Origin: Misgurnus anguillicaudatus | Taxonomy: Eukaryota; Chordata; Actinopteri; Cypriniformes; Cobitidae | NCBI RefSeq assembly: GCF_027580225.2 | Contig: NC_073339.2 | Span: forward strand, 42,328,501-42,392,500 | Direction of reading: 5' to 3' | DNA: 64,000 nucleotides | Part shown: positions 56,078 to 64,000 of the stretch, one piece after another | Layout of the letters: each line of letters starts with the position of its first letter | Position numbering within the stretch: the first letter of the stretch is position 1 | The notes under the pieces: model-generated | Database searches by the model: none | Seen by the model: the letters and a program-made list of their open reading frames with translations, nothing else | What the model was told of the DNA's origin: nothing | Translations under genes and position numbers: made by a program

Positions 56078-57300
56078 CCTACCACAGGTGTATAACTACA
56101 AAACGTTCCACTACCCAACCCAGGTAGCAAAGTGCAGTTATGATGGCCCAGTGGCATCTAGGCCAGGTGTGAGTAGAGGGATGTGTGTGGCCCAAATTTG
56201 GCCCAGGAATTATTAAAAGAAGGGCTATGACAAGTGGTGTAGTGCACTGTAAAAAAATGCAGCATTTTTGTCAAACCAACATATATTTTTATGCTACTTT
56301 AACTTAGAAAATGAAGTTAAACAATTTTAACTTATGTCAACAATGTACAGGTCAAAACTTAAAAGAGTCTGTTAATTGACTTGCAAAACCAAGTTGTTTT
56401 AACTTTTTTTTGTACAGTGTGGTGCCTGGAGAAGTTGGTTTACCTCTAATTTATGCCCCTACTTTTTTTTGACAATCAAATAAAAAGCCTCATGCTGCAT
56501 GTTGGGTATCAGAGGTATCTGACCTTAAATTATTTACCCTAACCCTATATTTTGATTATTTGTCCGAATAAGGAAAACTGTAAGGAAAATTATTGTACTC
56601 TTGTTCGAGAAAATATTTTTTATATTTAAGTGTGCAATGACTTGAGAAAATAATCTGTTTTAATTCCGTTTATGAGCGCTAGGCGCCATCTAGTGGTAAG
56701 ACTTGGCACTAGTTTAACAGTTATTTGAATTCTACTTCCATGTGCACTGACCAACTGACCAAATACTATTGTTATAATAATAACATTATATAACTTTATT
56801 GTATTCAGTTTCGTTAATTCCATGTTATAAACTTTAAGAGGCTGAATTGGGTAAAATGGTAACGACACCAAATTCATATGAACCGATCAACTGCAATATG
56901 CTGCAAATCTTTCAGAAAAACAATGTGGTTTTATAAGTTTATTACTATAAATAGCAATGGTATTGTTTTGAATTGTGATACTGTTTTTTTTTTTTTAATT
57001 GGACAATATATTGAGAATATTCGAGAATAACATAATTATTTATTTTAGAAAATACCATATACGTGAAGCAATTGTCATTTGTATCAAATATTAAATCATT
57101 TCCATGGATCTAAACGATTTCTATGATTCTTAAAATTAAAGCTCTAAAAACATAATTGATGTACAGAACTGCGTTTTCCATCATGTATTTCTACGGTTAC
57201 ACTGTATTGTACTTTTCCTTAACTATGGATTAAGTTGGAATATTGTATTTTATTTTTCACATAGATTTAATTGTACTGTAAATTCCCTTGTGTTCAATAA
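56078..57300. other. Intergenic sequence before nol6
   Basis: Contains a short MITE at 56245-56419 (CACTGTAAAAAAATGCAGC and TTTTTTTTGTACAGTG ends). The rest is AT-rich with no gene seen. Confidence 0.5.
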
Positions 57301-57588
57301 AATAAATATGGTTAAGCCACGGGAAGACTGAGCCGCATTGGGAAGAACGCAGAAGTTATGGGTCACAAAATACGGTAGGTGGCAGTAATATTCATCTGAG
57401 TAAACGGCCTTTCAAAATAACAAGAAGAAGAAGAACGCGCGACCAATCATGGAAGGGAAACTTGTGCACGGACCAATCACAGAACTGAACGAACCGAGCT
57501 TCCCATGTGTTCCCCATGTGAGCATTTTGCTACGAGTTGAAAAGCGTTGTGTGGTTACTTCCATGTAAAATCAGATTTTGTCTTTAAA
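57301..57588 (+). promoter_or_regulatory. nol6 promoter region
   Basis: TATA-less and GC-richer than its surroundings. Two CCAAT boxes in identical GACCAATCA context at 57443-57447 and 57473-57477, exactly 30 bases apart, as expected of a housekeeping ribosome-biogenesis gene bound by NF-Y (inference). The part before about 57425 resembles a dispersed repeat (GTAGGTGGCAGTAAT to CAAGAAGAAGAAGAA). Confidence 0.55.
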
Positions 57589-60500
57589 ATGAAGAAAAGG
57601 AGAACGGAACCGATATCAACTGAAAGCCAGGACCATGAGGTTTGGTGTCGCTTGTTTTTTGTTACTGTAATAGTCTGTAGTATTAACAAAATACAGCAGT
57701 TTGCAAATCAGTTTATAACATTGGAGGCAAAACACGTTCTGCGTTTTACTTTTTAAATATATTTTATGGTAAAAATGTCGTGCCTCAGAATGAATACAAA
57801 AACTTATTTCATCAGGTGGAATCACCAGTTCCGTCTCAAAGTGAAGATGAAGAAGAGAAGACGACCAGAGGTCCTAAACGAAAAGCAAAGAGCACAGTGT
57901 CACATCATGGAGTCTTAAAGCCACTTAAAATGTCCAAACAGGAGTTGTACAAAGCCCCAACAGTTGAAGAATTTAACCAGCTAAAAGACGCAGAAAATCT
58001 CTTTCATTGCAGTTTATTAAAAATGCAGGTATGGTGTCCTAATCCTTCTGCCAATTAGATTTTACTACTACGTAATTTTAGCTTTATGTGGTTTGGTGTG
58101 TCATGTCACAGCAATGCATATCCATATCATACCAACATTGATCTACTTTAATCATCACTGATTTGTATGTGTTTAGATGGATGAGCTGTTGAAGGAGGTA
58201 TCGCTAAGTGAGCCCAGGAAGAAGCTTGTGGAGTCTTTTGTGCAGCAGGTCACAGATCACCTGAAGTCTGTACCTATAACTGAAATTGTGGAGGTAAGAC
58301 ATTAGTGAAACATTTGCTGAGGTTATCACTGGTTATTTGACAACACTGATTTATAAAAGCAAAATCGCTATTTCTCTTATAATAGTTGGAAGACGTTTCA
58401 TGGCTGTCAGGTGTTGAGGTCCCATTCCTCCTCATCCCAAAAGTAGCAAAAGGAAAATTTCACATGGAGCCTCCTTCATCTGTCAGCATGGTGGGCAGCT
58501 ATCCACTGGGCACGTGTATTAAACCTCGAGTTACGGTGGATTTGGGCGTCACCATTCCAGATGTGAGTTATTTGCATTGGAAAGTTCCTGTTGTGTGTTT
58601 GTACAGATTTAGATACAATTATTTTTAAATAGCATGACTATTGTTTATTTTTAGGTTGTATATATTATTTTTGTTTAAAATTATGTTTATCTGTCTATCT
58701 ATTAACTTCTTTGTAAAGAAATGCTTTTCAGTAATGCATTCTATTGTTTTATTTTTTATTTTTTTGAAGACTATTTTACACCCGATGGATGCCATCAATC
58801 AGAGGTACCCTCGAAAGAGAGCGCTATATCTGGCTGGCCTGGCGCAACACCTCATCTCCTCCAAGAGTGTGGGTTCAGTACGCTACTCTTGTCTCCATGG
58901 CAACCGTCTTCGTCCCATCCTTCTAATCAAACCCAGAGGTACGATTGGTCTAAGGCCACATTTACACGACAATGTTTTCAACCAAAAACATGAAACTATA
59001 TGTGCTTTGGCTGTTTCTTTACACAACAACAGAGTTTAATGGCAACCCTCCAACTGGTTACTCGTTCACCTAAAAATGAAAATTCTGTCATTATTTTCTC
59101 ATCCTCATGTATGATTTTTTTTCTGATGAACACAAAAGAAGATATTTTGATAAATGATGGTAAGCAGACATCTGATTGTAACCATTGACTTCCATAGTTG
59201 GAAAAGAAAATATGATGGAATTCAATGGGTTCTGTTATATGTGTGCTTACTGTACCATTTATCAAAATATCTTTATCAATGTTTATCACAATTCTTCCAT
59301 AATATTCGTTTTCCTACTATGAAAGTCAATGGTTACAATCAGCTGTGCGTTACCATAATTTTTCAAAATATTTTCTTTTGTTTTCAGCAAAATAAATAAA
59401 ACTCATACAGGTTTAGAACAACATAAGGATGAGAAAATTATGAAAGAGTATTAATTTTTGTGTGAACTATCCCTTTAAACACTGCTTTTCTGTATACATT
59501 TAAAAAAAATTGTTTTCAACTTAGAAACAAATATACAAAATAAAAGTTTGGCGTCTTATGGATATTTACTAATTAAAGCCCTTTTGTTAATTTGTGACAA
59601 AGTGAAAAATACATAAACATGTCAAAACAACATCATAGACTTAATAAACGTCATTTAAATAAATAAATACAAGTTTTATGTGCTCAAATATAATTTTTCT
59701 GAAAAATGCCCATCCCTAGTGCTATGCTGTGTTGCAAGCTGAGTGTGGTGGGCTGCTCTGGGTGAGAATGTGGAGGCCCAACTGTTGCCTTGCTTGCCTA
59801 CCCAAAACTCACATATAGGTGTCAAGCTAAAGTCCCAAAAAGTCGACGTGTTCCTTTAAAGGAATTTTGTGAATGTGATCCTTTAAGATGATAGTCATAA
59901 CACTTAAAAGCTCTATGTAAATGTAACCTGTGTGTGTATGTGTGTGTGTGTGTCCTTCAGGTAAAGACAGCAGCAGTGTTACATTGCGGATTCATGCCGT
60001 GCCCCCTCCAAACTTTCTCAAACCCCAACGCTTTCATCCTCAGAAGAACAATGTCAGGACTGAGTGGTTTACTGGCGTTACCAATAAACAGCAAGGTAAT
60101 TGAAAATTGTAGATGTGTTTGTTACAGTGAGGTGAATTATTTCATGTCAAAACACATTTAAGCTCATGTTGTTTTTATTACACAGAAAGCAGCGAGCCTC
60201 CTACTCCTCATTATAACAGCACGATTCTTGGAGATCACCTCCCCTTATCGCATCTTCAGTTCCTTTTGGGCGTTAGCGCACAGTGTCCTGCTTTTAAAGA
60301 TGGTGTGGCCCTCCTCAAAGTTTGGCTGAGACAGAGAGAACTGGACCAGGTAAACCATTTAGTTGATTGGTTTGTTAAAAGGAACCATTTGATGATAAAC
60401 CGAATCGAGTTCAATAATGTGTCTGAAACAATTATGGCGGTTTATACCTGGTATTAAGATGCGTTTTGGTCGATCGGATCACAAGTGGATGAGAGAGAGA

Positions 60501-63087
60501 CACCTGGTGTTTAAATCTGTTTCTTTTGTCCACTTTCGAACGCTTCAGTCCTGGTTACTTTCAGGGGGTGGTCTGTGGGCGAGTCCCTCTGCTTTCATTT
60601 AAAATGACGGGTTTAAATTGATGCTAACTAATATTAGATCAGAGTCCGCTGTTTGTGTTGTTAGTAAACATGCAGCACAACATTTTGTACATGCATATGT
60701 AAGAAATTTTTCTGATATTTCAGCGCAATTTATGAAATAAGCTCACGCAACTATCACTTGCTTGCAAAATGCAACAAAAATAAAAAGAGGTGCAGATGAG
60801 ACACTTTAGTTTTATAAATAAAAGTCTAAACACTGTTGGTTTGTGCTTGAAGTCAGGTCAGGTGTAAAAACATTGAGCTCGGTAGGTACATTAAATTAGA
60901 TCAATAGGGGGAGAGTTAGCGTCCTTTCGTGGCTGTTTGGACACATTTGACCACATGAGCATCTACACAACGGAAGCAATCTGGTTGAATGCGTTTTCGA
61001 CTACCTTTGAACGTGGGCAAAAGTGGACAAGCGCAAAACGTTTTACACCCCATACACACCTGTATTTAGCGTCGTCCACTTGTGTTCTGATCAACCAAAA
61101 CGCATCTTAATACCAGCTGTAAACAGCCTTTTGGTCCATTGTTGTGGTGTTCTGATCTAATAAAGATAAAATTAAACTAGATCACAAAAGCTTTTTTGTA
61201 ACTGTATCTGTTTCTGTCAACCTACAGGGAGCAGGTTGTTTTTGTGGCTTCCATGCTTCTATGTTAATGGCTTATCTTCTGTCCACGCACAAAGTTGGCA
61301 AAAGCATGAATGCCTACCAGCTGTTCAGGAACGCACTGAATTTTTTGGGTAAGGGAGGTCATAATATCATATTTTATCAAGCTATGGTTTAATGACATGT
61401 TATCATGGTGCGAGACAAATAAGTTAAATCTCTTTTTTTATATTTTCAGCTTCCACCGATCTGACCAAGAACGGTATCACCTTGGCTAAGAACCCAGACA
61501 AAAACGCAGTGAGTAGAACTTAAAGGGTCGTGACTTCCACCTTTTTAACCGAAATGGTCATGTGCTTTCGACATGCACCTTAAAAGGATAGTACACCCAA
61601 AACTTGTCACGCTCACAGTTGATGGTACCCATTGACTTTTATAGTATGCATACTATCCTTTTAAGCACAGATTTATACTAATCTTGACATTAGGAAGTTT
61701 TCCCTGTACAACATAACTCGCTGACCGTAGTCTCGGCTTTATCCAAAGACAGGGCAAATGTGACAGCAGTGTATACAACGGTGTACTTCACGGCACCCAA
61801 TAACAAAATATGTTCACAGGAACGTGTTTAACATAAATATATTAACGAGTTAATGAGTGAAGAGATTTGCTGGAGTTACTGTGATTAAGTCGTTACTTTC
61901 TTTTTGGAAATAATTGCATTATTAGTGCGCATGTAAACGTAGCTGCATTGTTTTCTATGATGTGCAACAAATCCACCTCTATTAACATCTCAGAAAATGT
62001 TGTGTAGTATTTTATGACCCTTTAATCATGCACTTACTCAGTTGAATCATTATATCTGTTTTTTTCTTTAGCCGTCACTGGCTGAATTTCACATGGCGTT
62101 TTCAGTGGTATTTGTGGACCCTTCTGGACATCTCAATCTGTGTGCAGATATGACAACTTTTACCTATAGACAGGTGAGCACTTCTGTATTTACCACAGCA
62201 GTAATGTGATATTCACTAACTGAAATTGGCACTCCATATTGTCGAAATCGGGCATTCGTTTGTGCCTGATATGTGCCATTACAACAAATGCTGTAATTGC
62301 TTTCCTTTGTGAAATATAGCAAGAATATTTTTGGGAGCGTTGATGCCCCTATCCACTAGTGTTGGTTATTGTTTTAATTTTATTATTAAGGCTGATTCTT
62401 TTTCCATTTCTAGTTTTGATTCCAACACAAATCGAGCACAAACGAACAGTGCCATGTTGATTTGAACAAAATAGGGTGGAGGGCACAGAGTGACGTCACA
62501 CCTCCAAAATAACTATGTTTACTATCTTAAACACCAAATGTTAAAGAAAAGTTTTAGCATTCGTTTAATTATATGGGGTGCCAGCTTCACAGAGGTACTT
62601 TATGAAGAATTTATCAGAATAATTAATTCTAAATGTTTCTGATTTGTCAGATCCACCATGAGGCATCTCTCTCGCTCAAGATCTGGGATGATCCTACAGT
62701 AGATGGCTTCCAGTCTTTGCTTATGACATCCAAAGCCATGATCAGAACATATGACAGTGTCTTTCAGTAAGTGTTTCTAACAGAAACCTGGTATTTTTTG
62801 TGTAAAACCCCTTTCGTGCAGTTCAACTGTTTTTCCTTTTTAGTGGACAAGTGAAATACTTTTGCCATAACGTGGTCATTTGCTCTCTTTCTCTGTTGCT
62901 CTTTCATAGGTTGAGTGATCTGGTAAAGATGCAGGCTTCTTGTAAAAAGCTTTCATTGCTCAATGAGCTCATGGACCACAGTGGGAACTACGTTCTCGCT
63001 GCACTTCCTTTCATTTTGTCCCTATTGCAACGAGGACTTGGAGAAAGGATCCAACTTTTGGCACACTCACTCCCACAAGACCCAGAG
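57589..63087 (+). CDS. nol6: nol6 (nucleolar protein 6, Nrap), 5' part, twelve exons
   Basis: Exons by GT-AG sites and frame: 57589-57639, 57816-58028, 58177-58293, 58386-58562, 58770-58938, 59961-60095, 60186-60349, 61228-61348, 61450-61508, 62072-62173, 62651-62766, 62910-63087, all joining in frame. The translation begins MKKRRTEPISTE, then an acidic/basic nuclear tract, SKQELYKAPTVEEFNQLKD, VSMVGSYPLGTCIKP, INQRYPRKRALYLAGLAQHL, KNNVRTEWFTG, DGVALLKVWLRQRELDQ and GHLNLCADMTTFTY, all hallmarks of Nrap, a catalytically dead nucleotidyltransferase-fold protein of the UTP-C/small-subunit processome in the nucleolus. GSYPLGTCIKP corresponds to its pseudo-nucleotidyltransferase domain. About 470 residues are present; the family is near 1150, so the remaining exons lie beyond the right edge. 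Confidence 0.95.
58939..59960 (+). other. nol6 intron 5
   Basis: 1022-bp intron. 59065-59480 is a dispersed repeat with AAAATGAAAATTCTGTCATT near one end and GTGTGAACTATCCCTTTAAA at the other, related to 53963-54163. A TG-rich tract precedes the acceptor TGTCCTTCAG. Confidence 0.7.
60444..61120. mobile_element. MITE in nol6 intron 7
   Basis: Arms ACCTGGTATTAAGATGCGTT and AACGCATCTTAATACCAGCT are near-perfect inverted repeats, extended inward by TCACAAGTGGA/GTCCACTTGTG. Non-coding. Confidence 0.8.
61580..61664. mobile_element. 85-bp TTAA-flanked MITE in nol6 intron 9
   Basis: TTAA-AAGGATAGTA and TACTATCCTT-TTAA ends. Very short, non-coding. Confidence 0.55.
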
Positions 63088-64000
63088 GTAAAGTCAATGG
63101 CAATAACATGTTCTTTTAATACATGGCACTAGACCTGGTTAATAAAAAGAGTTTCTAAACGCAATGAACATCATTTTTTTATTAGTTACCACCAAAGTCA
63201 GTATTGTATCTGGTCAGTATTAAAAAGTGAATTCTTAATTTTACGCAAAATCTGATATCTGCTGTGTTATTCTGTCATCTTTTCTTCCTTTTTTCCTAAA
63301 CCGCGACAAACACCAGTCCTCCTTCTCTGCAGAATGCAATAAATCCGCTCAACAAATCACAGCGCACCATTCCACGCATTGTATACAATAAAGGCGGTGC
63401 TTTTGAATACACACAGAATCCTAGTTTTCCTCATCTACTTTGTACTTCGTGATCAACAAACAAACAAAAGCAAAATAGTAATTTTGATGGCTTTATAACT
63501 TAAAGATGCAATGTGAACATTTGTAACAGAAAATAGTGTTTTTCATCATGTCCCTTTATTGGTATAGAAAACATTTTTACCCAAATTAGTCAAAATGAAT
63601 TTATTGCGTTTTGGAACCAAACTCTTCAAATACTGGGCATTATTACTTGACATGAAAAAATGTAACAGCCTGTCACTCAGCAGAAATAAGTAACAATAGT
63701 AGACTGCTGTAGATATGGCCCCAGTACCGGATTAAGGAAAAAAGCATAAATCTAAATATGTTCCCTTCAGTTTTATTTAAAATTTTATTTGTTTTAGTTT
63801 TCATTTTTATTAAGACAAAATAGATTCACTTCCTCTCATTTTGATTTAACTATGTCAGGGATAATGTTTAGGCAGCCAGTTGTTATCGCAGAAATAAGCC
63901 CAGACAGATTAGGAGGGTCTTGAATCGCACTGAAGGGGCTTATTTTGCGATAACAACACAGGAACAAAATTACATGGGAATAAAAAACTGACAGGCCAAT
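63088..64000 (+). other. nol6 intron 12, incomplete
   Basis: Donor GAG|GTAAAG at 63088. No further nol6 exon is recognisable before the window ends. 63879-63953 contains a hairpin with GTTATCGCAGAAATAAGCCC and GGGGCTTATTTTGCGATAAC arms. Confidence 0.6.

Noticed and set aside
63290..63420. Possible thirteenth nol6 exon after 63088
   Set aside because: The stretch has acceptor-like CCAG/TGCAG sites but its translation shows no nol6-like sequence.

Overview
The window is vertebrate nuclear DNA. Spliced genes with GT-AG introns, dense nested DNA transposons (hAT-type with 8-bp target duplications, TTAA-type, TA-type), an L2-like LINE with an (ATTGA)n tail and long CT/GA microsatellites together point to a teleost fish, probably a cypriniform. 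That placement is inference from repeat style and gene content. There is no CRISPR array, operon or prokaryotic feature.

The gene content is small and concentrated. Five paralogues of one single-coding-exon family alternate in strand: 1544-2215 (+), 5532-6203 (-), 23568-24239 (+), 27713-28372 (-) and 52585-53331 (+). They match the SMCO3 family (human C12orf69): a short N-terminal FYP-G-NP motif, a coiled coil, two hydrophobic segments and a C-terminal coiled coil. A sixth, more divergent member without the hydrophobic segments (54451-55122) resembles C12orf60, which lies next to SMCO3 in human. Each of the five has an untranslated first exon preceded by the same TATA promoter. Four of the five promoters carry an interferon-response-like GAAAnnGAAA element directly upstream of TATA. 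In the fifth gene (27713-28372) this element is precisely deleted. An expanded, apparently interferon-inducible SMCO3-like membrane-protein cluster is the most interesting content here; its biochemical role is unknown.

At the right end, 57589 to beyond the window, lie the promoter and first twelve coding exons of nol6 (Nrap, the small-subunit processome protein), on the + strand.

Most of the rest is transposable-element sequence, often nested: a TTAA element holding an L2 LINE holding a hAT element (16777-21838); three-level nests at 3716-5048 and 31905-36095; a five-kilobase nest at 42008-46966; two probable solo LTRs of about 2.3 kb in opposite orientation (12841-15156 and 42193-44456); and two satellite arrays, 129 bp (36290-38085) and 190 bp (40190-41600), which may be the subterminal repeats of one 5.4-kb element. 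Retained similarity in promoters, introns, 3' UTRs and several downstream noncoding blocks shows that the gene cluster grew by duplication of units larger than the coding exon, later spread apart by transposon insertion.
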